Made by a program: the position numbers and the translations under genes
DNA from: Acidobacteriota bacterium
Lineage (GTDB): Bacteria > Acidobacteriota > Blastocatellia > RBC074
Assembly: GCA_016196035.1 (NCBI GenBank)
Contig: JACPYM010000062.1
Coordinates: forward strand, 1-45,288
Length of the DNA stretch: 45,288 bases
Direction: 5' to 3'
The notes under the pieces: generated by a model
Seen by the model: the letters and a program-made list of their open reading frames with translations, nothing else
What the model was told of the DNA's origin: nothing
Database searches by the model: none
Shown: positions 9,189-20,726 of the stretch, one piece after another
How the letters are laid out: every line of letters starts with the position of its first letter
Numbering within the stretch: position 1 is the stretch's first letter

Positions 9189-12100
9189 TCACTTGCCCGG
9201 CGCTGGCAACGGCAGGCGCAGCAAATGTCCTTTGTAGGTTAGCCAGACTTTGCCGCGCGCCTCGTCTACCCAAACATCGGCGCTGCGCAACGACAGGCCC
9301 GGCACTTCGAGCACGGGCGTGAACGTAAAAGCGCGTTCATCGTAACGGCCCACGCGGCTGCCTTTCGCGTCACTCAACACGGCCCAGAATTCGTTCGCTT
9401 TGCCGGTTGGTTGCAATGGGCGCAGTGATTGATCTTGCAAGGGACGGAATTCACCTTCGACGGTCTGCACTTCGCCATTCTCAGGATTGAGCAGGTAAAA
9501 ACGCCTTTGCCCGCGGCGATAATCCAGGCCGCCGCTCAATAGCATCTTGCCAGGCCCTGCCACATAGGCCAGTGGTAATAACAGTTGGCCGTCTGGGGCG
9601 ACCTCGAATTCCTGTCCGGTTTGCGTGTTGATGCGCAGCAGACGCGTGCCACGCTTCGGGTCGAATTTGAGACCAACAGTCCATTGATGATTCGGCGTGC
9701 TCAATGCCTCTAAATATCCATTGCCTGTGGGCAGGCTTTCGGCGGCTGCGGGGATGCCTCCTGCCATACCTTGTGGATTTGGCCGAATTTCAAGCTGTCG
9801 CACATCATCAACTGAAACAGGCCCACTGATCGCTTGGCGCGCATTCATCAACCGCAGCCGCATCAGAACTTTTGCATACTCAGAGAGGTTGAGTTCGTTG
9901 AAAATTGCGGGTGCATTGACCGCGCTGCCTAGTCGGCCGTCTTTGAACAAATGCCACGCGAGTTCTGCATTGAGCAGTCCATGCTTTTGATCGAATTGCT
10001 CGCCCGCTAGCACCAGCGTCTCGCCACCTTCCTGACACACGGCAAACACCTGCTGCGGCTCAGCGGCAAACAGCACTTCGACGCCCGGCAGCTTCGCTTC
10101 GATGGAGTAATGCGTTTTGTATTCGCCCGCTTTGCTGAAGCGGTAAAACAGTTCCGACAGTTGTTCGTGTAAGGTGGCATCACGTGGCGCAGGCTTCAGC
10201 CCTTCGAGCACCACACGGTAGCCGCCGTCTTTGCTCACGCGCACAAATTCGGCGAAGCCTTCGCGATACCCGCCGAGCGGCGCTTCGGGTTTGAGTTCCG
10301 CGACTTCGGGCCGCGCCGCGAGCGTTTGCAATTCGATCAACTCGCTATTACTGAGGTCGCGCATACGCCATACATTTGGGTCGGTGAATAGGCGCAATTG
10401 TGCGCGGTCTTTGCGCACACGGATTTCAGCTTTGAGCAAATCACCAGGGCTGTAGAGTGCATAAACCTCTTCAGCCTCACCCGCTTTGACGATATGTTGT
10501 GCCACTTCTTCGCGGCGTTTGAAGGCTGGAGGATCCGCTTGCTCCATTGACATGTCGAGCGGACGGTTTGCGCCGAGGAGTAGCGCCTCACCCGGATGCC
10601 GTGCCCACACTAGCTGTCGTGCTGGCACACTGTCTTCCACAATCAAATAACTTTCCGCCGCCATCCCCAAGGTTTTGTCTGCTAACAATGGTGCGACCAA
10701 ATCCACTGGCAAAGCGGTGCGTAAATAGCGCGCGGTGGCCAGCAGCGCCAGTTGCGCCTTCGCGTCTTTGCCCTGCAAGACGGCAGTTTGCAACGCGGTA
10801 TCTTTCAACAATACCGCCGCAATGCCCGCCGCGTGAACGCCTTGTGTAATCAGTGGGAATAGTTCGCCGCTCGCGTGTTGGCGCAGTTCAGCAGCATGCT
10901 CCAACGCCAGCTTGAGCGCCTCCACGTCCAGCCAACCTTCGCCCAGACGCTCGGCTAGAAATTGATAAGCCTGGGGCAGCGGCGCACCTTGCACGATGTT
11001 GAGGATTTGTTTAGCGACATTGGGCTGGGTTTTGCGCAAGGCTTTGACGCGCGCAAACAGGCGCGCGGCCAGTCCTTCGGAACACGGGATGGTTTCGCTG
11101 TCGCTGAGGATACGGCCAACGCTCAATTGCAGTGGCAAGGGCGCGACGTCTTCATTATTGCGTAGCGCTTCAAGCTGCGCCTGCCCGTTGGGCGCAGCCA
11201 TTTTGCGCGCGAAGGCTTCAATCGCCGCCGCCGCTTCTTCGTCAGAGATGCCGCCGCAGAACATCAGCGCCGTGACAAGCCGCTGGCGCAACTCTTCGTT
11301 TTTCTCGCGTTCGAGCGCGCGGCGAATGGCGGGCGCGGCGGCTGTGAATTTCAAATTGCCCAGCGTCTCTGCCGCCAGGGCGCGCAACGCTTCGTCCTCA
11401 TCGTTTTCGAGCACATAAAGCATGCCGCTCGCGCTTTCCGGCAATTTCAAATCGGGCAACGCGCCGATCAATGCTTCGCGTTGCGGCCCGTCGGCCCAGG
11501 CGGGATTGCCGAGCCACGGCAACAGGCTGCGCGCGGCTTCGGCGGCGTCCTGTTCCCCGGCTTGCCGGTACGCAAACAGGAACTGCGTCAGCGTATCCAC
11601 CGCCGCGTTGTGCACATTGCGATCAGGATTGCCGATCAGCTTTTGCACGATGGGCAGCAGCTTTTTGCGCTGGCTTTGCAGCAATTGAGCAAGCAGGTTA
11701 TTCCCCGGCTCGTGTAGCTGATCCCAACTCTCGGCGGCGTCTTTAGGCGCGCGCATCTCCGGCAGGCGTCGCCGCAGGCGTTCGGGATCAATCCCCGTCA
11801 ATGACGTATCAGCGAACAGCCCAGCCAGCCATTCCGCCTGCCCGTTCCATTCGCTTTCGGCCAACGCTTGCAAAGCGAACATGCGCATCTCGCCCGCTTC
11901 GCGCTCAGCCACCATCTCGCGCAACTGCGCGCGAATCTGATCGGCCAGCGCCACCTCATTGTTGCGCGCCGCGCCTTTATAAAGCGCCACGATCGCGAAG
12001 GGATTTTCTGATTGCGCCAACAACAACGGCTTGGCCTTTTCCCAATCCAGCCGCGCCAGCGCATCGAGCGCAAACGGATCGGCGCCAGGTTCCGCGCCTT

Positions 12101-12668
12101 CCTGCTTGGCCGCTTCCAACAACTCATCCACGAAATAGCGGCTGTTAAAGCGCAGCCACTGATGCAATCCGCTCTTCCAACGATCGTCATCATCCGGCGC
12201 TTGTTGATAAAGCCGGTACAGCCGTTCCGCTGTTTCCTCTCCCAGCGGCAATTTATCGAGCAGCCGCTCCATTAACCACGGGCGCGCTTCGACCGCCTCC
12301 AACAAACGCTGGGCGGCTTTTTCTGACGGATGCAGGCCATCAGGAACGACCTGCTGTTGCTGCCAAAAAGCGAGCAACTCCGCCAATGGCGCATCATCAG
12401 CGGGCGGCGGGGCAAGTGCGCCGTCTTTCAGATGTTTGGCGTTGTCCGTGGCGGCGTTCGATTCCGGCGGCGCGAGCGGTTCCTCTTTCAACAATTCATT
12501 GATGGCAGCGGCGAGTTCCGTGTTGAGCGAAATCACGGGACGCGCGCGGCGCACAGGCGGTGGTGGGCCGGTTTTGGGCGGGCGTCCTTGCGCGAAGAAA
12601 ACGGCAGCGGCCAGCAGCGGCAACGCCAAGCTCAGCCACAAAGCGAGGTAAGGGCGCGACAATTTCAT
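9189..12668 (-). CDS. Large exported protein with HEAT-like repeats
   Basis: A 1159-aa protein of unknown function. Start ATG at 12668 has a good upstream GAAGGAAG. Residues about 7-27 form a hydrophobic signal peptide or anchor, followed by a proline-rich linker. The middle contains helical repeats of HEAT type, clearest near 340-375 and 400-490, where paired helices with A-A-E-T-L-G-N-L and R-R-A-L-E-R-E spacing occur. The C-terminal 230 residues look beta-rich, with strand-forming segments such as FYLLNPENGEV, and could be a propeller-like domain. HEAT proteins usually serve as binding scaffolds, so a periplasmic or surface scaffold is a reasonable guess only. No catalytic motif seen. Confidence 0.8.
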   Translation of the reverse strand: MKLSRPYLALWLSLALPLLAAAVFFAQGRPPKTGPPPPVRRARPVISLNTELAAAINELLKEEPLAPPESNAATDNAKHLKDGALAPPPADDAPLAELLAFWQQQQVVPDGLHPSEKAAQRLLEAVEARPWLMERLLDKLPLGEETAERLYRLYQQAPDDDDRWKSGLHQWLRFNSRYFVDELLEAAKQEGAEPGADPFALDALARLDWEKAKPLLLAQSENPFAIVALYKGAARNNEVALADQIRAQLREMVAEREAGEMRMFALQALAESEWNGQAEWLAGLFADTSLTGIDPERLRRRLPEMRAPKDAAESWDQLHEPGNNLLAQLLQSQRKKLLPIVQKLIGNPDRNVHNAAVDTLTQFLFAYRQAGEQDAAEAARSLLPWLGNPAWADGPQREALIGALPDLKLPESASGMLYVLENDEDEALRALAAETLGNLKFTAAAPAIRRALEREKNEELRQRLVTALMFCGGISDEEAAAAIEAFARKMAAPNGQAQLEALRNNEDVAPLPLQLSVGRILSDSETIPCSEGLAARLFARVKALRKTQPNVAKQILNIVQGAPLPQAYQFLAERLGEGWLDVEALKLALEHAAELRQHASGELFPLITQGVHAAGIAAVLLKDTALQTAVLQGKDAKAQLALLATARYLRTALPVDLVAPLLADKTLGMAAESYLIVEDSVPARQLVWARHPGEALLLGANRPLDMSMEQADPPAFKRREEVAQHIVKAGEAEEVYALYSPGDLLKAEIRVRKDRAQLRLFTDPNVWRMRDLSNSELIELQTLAARPEVAELKPEAPLGGYREGFAEFVRVSKDGGYRVVLEGLKPAPRDATLHEQLSELFYRFSKAGEYKTHYSIEAKLPGVEVLFAAEPQQVFAVCQEGGETLVLAGEQFDQKHGLLNAELAWHLFKDGRLGSAVNAPAIFNELNLSEYAKVLMRLRLMNARQAISGPVSVDDVRQLEIRPNPQGMAGGIPAAAESLPTGNGYLEALSTPNHQWTVGLKFDPKRGTRLLRINTQTGQEFEVAPDGQLLLPLAYVAGPGKMLLSGGLDYRRGQRRFYLLNPENGEVQTVEGEFRPLQDQSLRPLQPTGKANEFWAVLSDAKGSRVGRYDERAFTFTPVLEVPGLSLRSADVWVDEARGKVWLTYKGHLLRLPLPAPGK

Positions 12669-13002
12669 AGTCTTACTTCCTTCTGAAAAGCGGCGAACGC
12701 AAACAGGTGATGGCGGGCATTCTATACAGACTGTTTGCGGCGAAGGCCAGTCAAAATTGCCATTTCACGCATTAAACCTTGCCCATTTTTTCCCGGTTGA
12801 AGCTAGATTGGGTTTCAATTGCGTGTACGTTAGGGTGCAGCGCTGGGACGGTACCGCGCGCGTCAGCCAGCGGAGGCTATGATCCTGTACCTGTCCGCCA
12901 AGCTTGCTGCGCCGCTTGCTGACGCGCGCGGTACCGCCCCGCTGCGCGGCTTTTTTCCAAAGGCGAGACTAACCGCCAACCGCCACGCTATGATGCCGCT
13001 GC
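12669..13002. other. Divergent promoter region containing a REP-like palindrome
   Basis: This 334-bp gap separates the divergent exported-protein gene and ppc, so it should hold both promoters. I could not pick out confident -35/-10 boxes. Its central part is occupied by the inverted repeat described at 12849-12936. Confidence 0.5.
12849..12936. repeat. 25-bp inverted repeat (REP-like element)
   Basis: Arms at 12849-12873 and 12912-12936 are reverse complements with one mismatch in 25 bp; each begins or ends with GGTACCGCGCGCGTCAGC or its complement. The loop is 38 bp. Such long GC-rich hairpins between genes behave as REP/BIME-type repeats in other bacteria. It lies between divergent genes, so a terminator role is unlikely. 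Confidence 0.85.
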
Positions 13003-15914
<2,912 letters not shown>

Positions 15915-15918
<4 letters not shown>

Positions 15919-16601
15919 GTAAGAATAGTTGGTTGGCGGTTGGCAGTTGGCAGTGGTTGCCAGTTGTCAGTTGGTTGCTGCTTTCGCTTACGGTGATGAG
16001 TCAAGCTACGAAACAAAACACGCGCCCACGCGCCCGCGATCTGGGCCTCGTCATCGGCATCTTGCCGCCAGGAACGAACAACGCGATCACGGATGTGCCG
16101 GGCGGGCGCGCCGGTCACGCAACGTTGAACAAGGGCGACAACATTCGCACCGGCGTCACGGCCATTCTGCCGCACGGGGGGAATCTGTTTCAGGAGAAAG
16201 TCGCGGCGGCCATTCACGTCGGCAATGGTTTTGGCAAGCTGATGGGTTCGACGCAGGTGAACGAGTTGGGCGAACTGGAAACGCCGATTCATTTAACCAG
16301 GACGCTGAACTTGCCGCGTGTGGCCGATGCGGTGCTGGATCGGATGCTGGCGCTGCCGGGCAATGAAGAAGTGCGCTCGATCAATCCCCTCGTGGCTGAT
16401 GAACCGTTACGCCGGATCGAAGTGCGCGGCAATGACACAGTGCCCCCGCTCTTTGAGGCGGTGGTCGAAGCGACGGAAGAGGCGACCTCCAAATCACTGC
16501 TGCGCGCTGTCACGACGAGCCGACGTAATGAGAATCGCGTGGAAGCGTTGCCGCTGGATAAGACAGTGGGACTCTTGCGCAAGTATGGCGCGGTGCCGTA
16601 G
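15915..16601 (+). pseudogene. S58 (DmpA-like) peptidase with internal deletion
   Basis: The 228-aa product starts with a hydrophobic signal-like segment, then matches the N-terminus of P1/S58 family aminopeptidases: GLVIGILPPGTNNAITDVPGG, R-T-G-V-T-A-I-L-P-H-G-G-N-L-F, VGNGFGKLMGSTQVNELG and LALPGNEEVRSINPLV. It then jumps at about 16390-16440 to the family's C-terminal end, TVPPLFEAVVEATEEA and EALPLDKTVGLLRKYG. Family members are about 350-400 aa and self-cleave before a catalytic serine in the missing middle. The frame stays open, so a short product is possible, but it should lack peptidase activity. The start codon overlaps the ppc stop, suggesting coupled translation. An alternative start at the internal Met27-28 region would remove the signal. 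Confidence 0.8.
15928..15976 (+). repeat. Heptamer array encoding a signal-like segment
   Basis: Seven units of the TTGGCAG type with period 7 lie just after the start codon of the peptidase remnant. Translated, they give the Trp/Leu/Val-rich core SWLAVGSWQWLPVVSWLL, which has the hydrophobicity of a signal peptide. Confidence 0.75.
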
Positions 16602-16606
16602 CCGGG

Positions 16607-16754
16607 AATTTGAAATTTGAGATGAAGTGGGCTGCTGGCTTAAGTGGCAGGTACCGTGTCCAAATATTTAAGCCTGGCGATTGAGACAGAAAACGGACTA
16701 CGGACTAAACCCGTAAGTTCAATCCGCAATCCGCATTCTGCAATCCGCAATTAA
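16607..16754. repeat. Heptamer arrays between peptidase remnant and STAS gene
   Basis: Three short arrays with period 7: AATTTGA twice at 16607-16620, CGGACTA twice at 16694-16707, and CAATCCG, CAATCCG, CATTCTG, CAATCCG, CAATTAA at 16720-16754. The last unit contains the stop codon of the leftward STAS gene. No hairpin terminator with a T-tract is evident. Confidence 0.8.
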
Positions 16755-17089
16755 GCAAAGCTGGCGACCGACGCGGCTTCGTCTTCGTGCATTTCAAAAA
16801 CGGTGATGAGTTTGGTGATGGTCAAGAGATCGCTGATCCGTTTGGTGGCGTTGAGCAGCTTGAGTTCGCCGCCCGCGCGTTTGACCGTCGTATAGCTGCG
16901 CACGATTTCACCGAGGCCGCCGCTATCCATATACGGCACGGCGGCAAGGTTTAAGACCAGTTTGGTTTTCCCGCCTTCGATCAACTCGTCAATCTTGCGC
17001 TTCAATTGCACATCGCCTTCGCCGAGCAGAATTTTGCCGTCGACATCGAGGATTGTCACATCGCCGCTTTCACGCTCTGTAATGGTCAT
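16751..17089 (-). CDS. STAS-domain anti-sigma factor antagonist
   Basis: A 112-aa single STAS domain of SpoIIAA/RsbV type. These proteins bind and release anti-sigma kinases, depending on phosphorylation of one serine. The conserved D-S-G-G-L motif is present in YMDSGGLGEIV, with Ser56 as the expected phosphorylation site, after the typical strand TILDVDGKILLGEG. It is not next to a recognisable anti-sigma kinase or phosphatase gene, so its partner must be elsewhere. The start ATG at 17089 follows a GGAGG-like sequence (rc of the bases at 17092-17098). The last codons are in a heptamer repeat array. Confidence 0.92.
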   Translation of the reverse strand: MTITERESGDVTILDVDGKILLGEGDVQLKRKIDELIEGGKTKLVLNLAAVPYMDSGGLGEIVRSYTTVKRAGGELKLLNATKRISDLLTITKLITVFEMHEDEAASVASFA

Positions 17090-17435
17090 AGGGCCTCCAG
17101 ATTTGCCTCCACTTTGTGTTGGTAGATGAAATTGCTGTAGAAAAGCAGGCAGAAACTACCACAGGCCCCGCGCGATGGCAAGATGGGCCTCCGGCATTTC
17201 ACCAGAGAATTTCTAGCGTCCACAGCCACCCCGGTGCTTGCTTTTTCGCCGCCAGATCGCGTACAACCGCTTGGCTGAAGCTGGCCTGGGACCGGGAACG
17301 AACACGCATCGCCGCCGCCCCGCACGCATACTAACGGTTTTATTCGTTACGCCCTTGAGCGCGTAAATTCGCTTCGATCAGGGCAGTGCGTACCGCCGCC
17401 GTCAGCCTGCATCTTTAAGGGAGAACATTGAACTC
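17090..17435. other. 346-bp divergent intergenic region
   Basis: Holds the promoters of the leftward STAS gene and the rightward HD-GYP/GNAT gene. I see no gene, strong palindrome or clear promoter boxes. An AAGGGAGAA ribosome-binding site at about 17417-17425 serves the rightward gene. Confidence 0.4.
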
Positions 17436-18989
17436 ATGCTGGCAACTCAAACGCTGCTGAATTTCAGCGAGGCCGAACGTCCGCTGGGCGAGCGTTTGCT
17501 CAAACTCGCCGCCGAAACCGACCGCATTGAGGGCTACCGCGAACCGCACGCCACCGAAATCGCCCGGCTGGCCGAAAAGCTGGGGCAGCGGCTGGGGTTG
17601 CACGGCCTGGACTTGAGCGCGCTGAAATTTGCGGCCCTGGCGCATGACCTGGGTGAACGCGCGATGAAACGCGATTACCTGCTGCGGCCCGGCAGCTTGA
17701 CCTGGGAAGAGCAACTCGATTTGTGGCGGCATCCAATCATCGGAGAGCAAGCCGCCGCCGAAATGAAATTGCCCCGGCTGTCGCAACTGCTGATTCGCTG
17801 GCATCACGAATGGTGGAACGGTCAAGGCTATCCTGATGGATTGGCGGGCACGGCGATTCCGCTCGGCGCGCGCATCTTGCGCCTGGTGGATACTTATTGC
17901 GCGCTCTTAGCCGACCGCCCCTATCGCGCCAGTCTGGAACGCGCCACTGTCGAACAATTCATCGCGGATCAAGCGGGCATTGAAACCGACCCTCAAGTCG
18001 TCAAAGAATTTCTGGCCCTGCTTGTCGAAGAGCGCCCCGTCAGCATCCCCGTCGAACCCGAGCCTATGTTTGCGCCAGCCGAAGAATCCGCTCTGCCGGA
18101 TTACTACACGACAGCTCCCTCTGAAGCTGAAGAGGCTGACGCGCCCATCGAGAGTCCGGCGGCGCCCATCGTTTCCGTTTGGAATCAAGCGCGCCAGGAG
18201 GCCGATGCCGCACCGCTCAGATGGCAGGGCCTGACGGCGGATGAAGCGCAAGACCGCTGGCCCGCCACGCAGGACTTTCCGGCTGTGGCGGAAGAATCGC
18301 CGACCGCCGTGGCCCACGACGAAGCCGCCATGAATTCAGTTCAAGCATTACCCGCTGTTGAATTCATTCCGGCTGAAGCGCCCGCCGAACCATTGATGGA
18401 ACTGGCCACCACGCCAACTGCCAACACACTGATTGAACCGCCGGATGAACTGCCAGATGAACTGCCAGATGAACTGCCAGATGAACTGCTGGATGAGTTG
18501 ATGCTGCCCGTCGAAACCCCGGCGCAACCTGCGGCAGCAGTAAGTATCGTTAGCTTAAGTGAGGCGCCGGATTATTTTTGGCCCGTCGCACAGTGGCTCT
18601 ATGACCAATGGTGGGCGCTGCCGGGCAGCACAATCAATGTGGTTTCCGATCAACTCAAAGAGCATTTGGCTGTTCAGCCGCTGCCCTCAACCTTGGTGGC
18701 AGTCGTGAACGAAAAGCCTGTCGGTTCGATTTCCCTGCATGAACACGCCAGCGCCGAGCGGCCTGATTTGACACCCTGTTTGGCGGCGCTTTATGTGCGG
18801 CCCGAAATGCGCGGGCACGGCGTCGCCTCGCGCCTGCTGGCAGCCGCCGAAGCGCGCCTGCGCAGTTTGGGCGCGGAACGGCTTTACTTCACCGTGCCGG
18901 AACAGAATGACTTTTTCGTCAGGCGCGGCTGGCAAGTCCTCGAACCGGCGGCAGGCGCGCAAACCCTGCTCGTTTTAGTGAAGGAATAG
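17436..18989 (+). CDS. HD-GYP domain protein fused to a GNAT acetyltransferase
   Basis: A 517-aa two-domain fusion. Residues about 20-200 form an HD-GYP domain with a full metal/catalytic set: H38, H70-D71, H99, H123-H124, G131-Y132-P133 and D152 in the run [24 protein letters not shown] enzymes hydrolyse cyclic di-GMP or related cyclic dinucleotides. Residues about 205-365 are an acidic, Pro/Ala/Glu-rich linker with four to five P-D-E-L repeats. Residues about 370-517 form a GNAT N-acetyltransferase with the acetyl-CoA loop [14 protein letters not shown] and a late F-x-x-R-R-G-W. I do not know a described family with this order. The next gene starts 17 bp downstream, so they are probably co-transcribed. 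Substrate of the acetyltransferase is unknown. Confidence 0.9.
   Translation: MLATQTLLNFSEAERPLGERLLKLAAETDRIEGYREPHATEIARLAEKLGQRLGLHGLDLSALKFAALAHDLGERAMKRDYLLRPGSLTWEEQLDLWRHPIIGEQAAAEMKLPRLSQLLIRWHHEWWNGQGYPDGLAGTAIPLGARILRLVDTYCALLADRPYRASLERATVEQFIADQAGIETDPQVVKEFLALLVEERPVSIPVEPEPMFAPAEESALPDYYTTAPSEAEEADAPIESPAAPIVSVWNQARQEADAAPLRWQGLTADEAQDRWPATQDFPAVAEESPTAVAHDEAAMNSVQALPAVEFIPAEAPAEPLMELATTPTANTLIEPPDELPDELPDELPDELLDELMLPVETPAQPAAAVSIVSLSEAPDYFWPVAQWLYDQWWALPGSTINVVSDQLKEHLAVQPLPSTLVAVVNEKPVGSISLHEHASAERPDLTPCLAALYVRPEMRGHGVASRLLAAAEARLRSLGAERLYFTVPEQNDFFVRRGWQVLEPAAGAQTLLVLVKE
18439..18500 (+). repeat. 12-bp in-frame tandem repeat (PDEL)
   Basis: About four to five copies of CCAGATGAACTG or close variants in the linker of the HD-GYP/GNAT gene. 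Each unit encodes Pro-Asp-Glu-Leu, so copy number changes keep the frame. Confidence 0.85.
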
Positions 18990-19006
18990 AGGGGAATGAA
19001 TTGGCA

Positions 19007-19954
19007 ATGAATACGCATTTTGCAACCACCCCAAATCGGCGCTGGCTGGGCTTTGAGTTGAGCGTGCTGCGGCGTTTGAAATTCGCCTCGATTGCCGTGC
19101 CGTTTGCGGGCCAGCCCGACTTGGAATGGTATTTGAAATTCTGGGGCAAACAGATTTTGGACAACGATCTGTGCCAATGGGCGTGGTGGGCTTCGCGAGC
19201 GCTGATCGAAAACCAGGGCGACAAACTCACCGAAGACGCCGTCGCCGTGACGCTGGACAATGCCTATGTGCCGCGCCGCCGCTTGCACAACCCGGCGCTC
19301 GCACAAAGCCTGAGCGAAATGGACGCCGTCTGGTTCGACAACGTCTGGCAAAACATTCAATCGCTCGAAAACGAACATCAGCGCGCCTTGGCATACGCGC
19401 ACGCGCTGGCCGTGGCCGATTACGTATTCAGCTTCACGCCCGCGACGGCGGAGTTGCGCCGCCCGCTCTCGCAGGTCTTTCTTTCCAGTTGGCGTAATCA
19501 ACGCAAACTGGTCAACAATGGTCAAAGCAACTACAGCATGAACCGCGACGCGCACGAATTCATTCGCGGCGCGCGCGTGGATTTGATGTTCGCGCGCTTC
19601 CCGCGTCCGCAAGGGCTGGCGGCCTTGCGCAACACGATTGCGGGTTGGCGCGAAACCTGGATACGCGGCGGCGCTGAGGACGGGGCCAACACCTGGGATG
19701 CGCTGATCGAAGCCCAGCGCGGCAAGTTGGGCGACGAGGTCGCGTCAAAAGATCATTACCTGCAATTGATCAGCCGCTTTCTGGCCAAAGCCAAGCACAT
19801 CCCGAAATGGGCGCTGGCGCACGCCGAAGACGGTTTTGTCAGCGCCGCCGAGTTGGGCGAAGTCGTCAGCCAATATCGCCGCATCGAAGTCAGCTATAAC
19901 AAAGATTTTTCGGAAGCCCTGGGCGGGCTGAATGCCTTCATCATTGTGGCGTAA
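19007..19954 (+). CDS. Degenerate D12-type adenine methylase-like protein
   Basis: A 315-aa protein (ATG at 19007 preferred over TTG at 19001). No domain is obvious at first sight, but its layout follows D12/Dam-like DNA adenine methylases. [10 protein letters not shown] sits where E-P-F-A-G-x-G is expected. K-Q-I-L-D-N-D-L with W-A-S-R-A-L-I-E-N follows like the N-D-x-x-x-x-x-x-x-A-x-A-L-I-E-N motif. A later D-N-V-W-Q-N-I and R-A-L-A-Y match the helical insert, and R-R-I-E-V-S-Y is close to the C-terminal strand. The catalytic D-P-P-Y position reads roughly F-A-R-F-P-R-P after V-D-L, so methyl transfer would be lost. This is my inference by pattern; a plain unknown protein is the alternative. 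It sits 17 bp after the HD-GYP/GNAT gene. Confidence 0.55.
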   Translation: MNTHFATTPNRRWLGFELSVLRRLKFASIAVPFAGQPDLEWYLKFWGKQILDNDLCQWAWWASRALIENQGDKLTEDAVAVTLDNAYVPRRRLHNPALAQSLSEMDAVWFDNVWQNIQSLENEHQRALAYAHALAVADYVFSFTPATAELRRPLSQVFLSSWRNQRKLVNNGQSNYSMNRDAHEFIRGARVDLMFARFPRPQGLAALRNTIAGWRETWIRGGAEDGANTWDALIEAQRGKLGDEVASKDHYLQLISRFLAKAKHIPKWALAHAEDGFVSAAELGEVVSQYRRIEVSYNKDFSEALGGLNAFIIVA

Positions 19955-19962
19955 TCATTTTT

Positions 19963-20000
19963 GTCAGTGCCGGTTCGTCAGTGCTGGTTTGTCAATGCCG
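19963..20000 (+). repeat. 14-bp tandem repeat upstream of the OsmC gene
   Basis: Units GTCAGTGCCGGTTC, GTCAGTGCTGGTTT and GTCAATGCCG follow one another. The period of 14 is twice 7, so this may belong with the other heptamer arrays of the window. Confidence 0.7.
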
Positions 20001-20014
20001 GCAGAGGAAATGCG

Positions 20015-20488
20015 ATGGGCAATATAACCACGAAAGTCACCTGGAACGGCGCGCTGCGCTTCACTGGCGCCAACGGCAAAGGACACGAAACCGTCATGGA
20101 CGGCGACACGCAAGCCGGCCCCAGCCCCGTTGAGATACTGCTCGAAGCCCTGGGCGCGTGCGCCGCCGTGGATGTCGTCACGATTCTGGAAAAGAGCCGC
20201 ACGCCCGCGCAAAAGCTGGAAGTCACCCTTACCGGCAACCGGCACGAACCGGAGCCGCGCTATTACACCGGCACCGTGATGCGTTTCGACATCTGGGGCG
20301 CGGGCATCCGGCCTGAAACCGTCACACGCGCCATCAATCTATCCGTCACCAAATACTGTAGCGTTTATCATTCGCTGCGCGGCGATTTGAAACTACAGCC
20401 TGAATTCCGGCTGCACGTGCCCGCAGCAGCGGCGGCGGGTGAGTATCACGTTGTCGAAATGGGCGTGCCGACAGGCGATTTAGGCTGA
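20015..20488 (+). CDS. OsmC/Ohr family protein
   Basis: A 157-aa OsmC-fold protein; this family reduces organic or fatty acid hydroperoxides using two cysteines. The ATG at 20015 is preceded by GAGGAAA and is the best start; an earlier TTG at 19961 would translate a repeat. Typical sequence features are GPSPVEILLEALGACAAVDV with Cys49, and a second cysteine in LSVTKYCSVYHSLRG. The glycine-rich approach to the first Cys and the K-Y-C-S-V tail resemble the YhfA-like branch more than Ohr. It ends a three-gene same-strand run with the HD-GYP/GNAT and methylase-like genes; the functional link is unclear. Confidence 0.9.
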   Translation: MGNITTKVTWNGALRFTGANGKGHETVMDGDTQAGPSPVEILLEALGACAAVDVVTILEKSRTPAQKLEVTLTGNRHEPEPRYYTGTVMRFDIWGAGIRPETVTRAINLSVTKYCSVYHSLRGDLKLQPEFRLHVPAAAAAGEYHVVEMGVPTGDLG

Positions 20489-20726
20489 GCCTGGCGACCC
20501 TTGGTCAGCTTGCAATCGCGTGTACGGGAAAGCCAGCCGCGCTGCTGACACGCCGTACACTGATCTGCCAACCACTCTAACCCACTGGCGCGGGCAACGC
20601 GTGAAGCGCCCAAACGCAATACAGGCTCAACAAGCCCCAGGCCGTCTTTGCTACTCAAGCTCTCCCTCTTTAGCCGCAAAGACCGCCCGGAGCCAGTTGA
20701 GCCTGCACCGTGCGTCAGAACTGTTT
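20489..20726. other. Gap between convergent genes
   Basis: No gene recognised in these 238 bp between the OsmC gene and the convergent DUF1501 gene. No clear T-tailed hairpin is visible. Confidence 0.4.
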
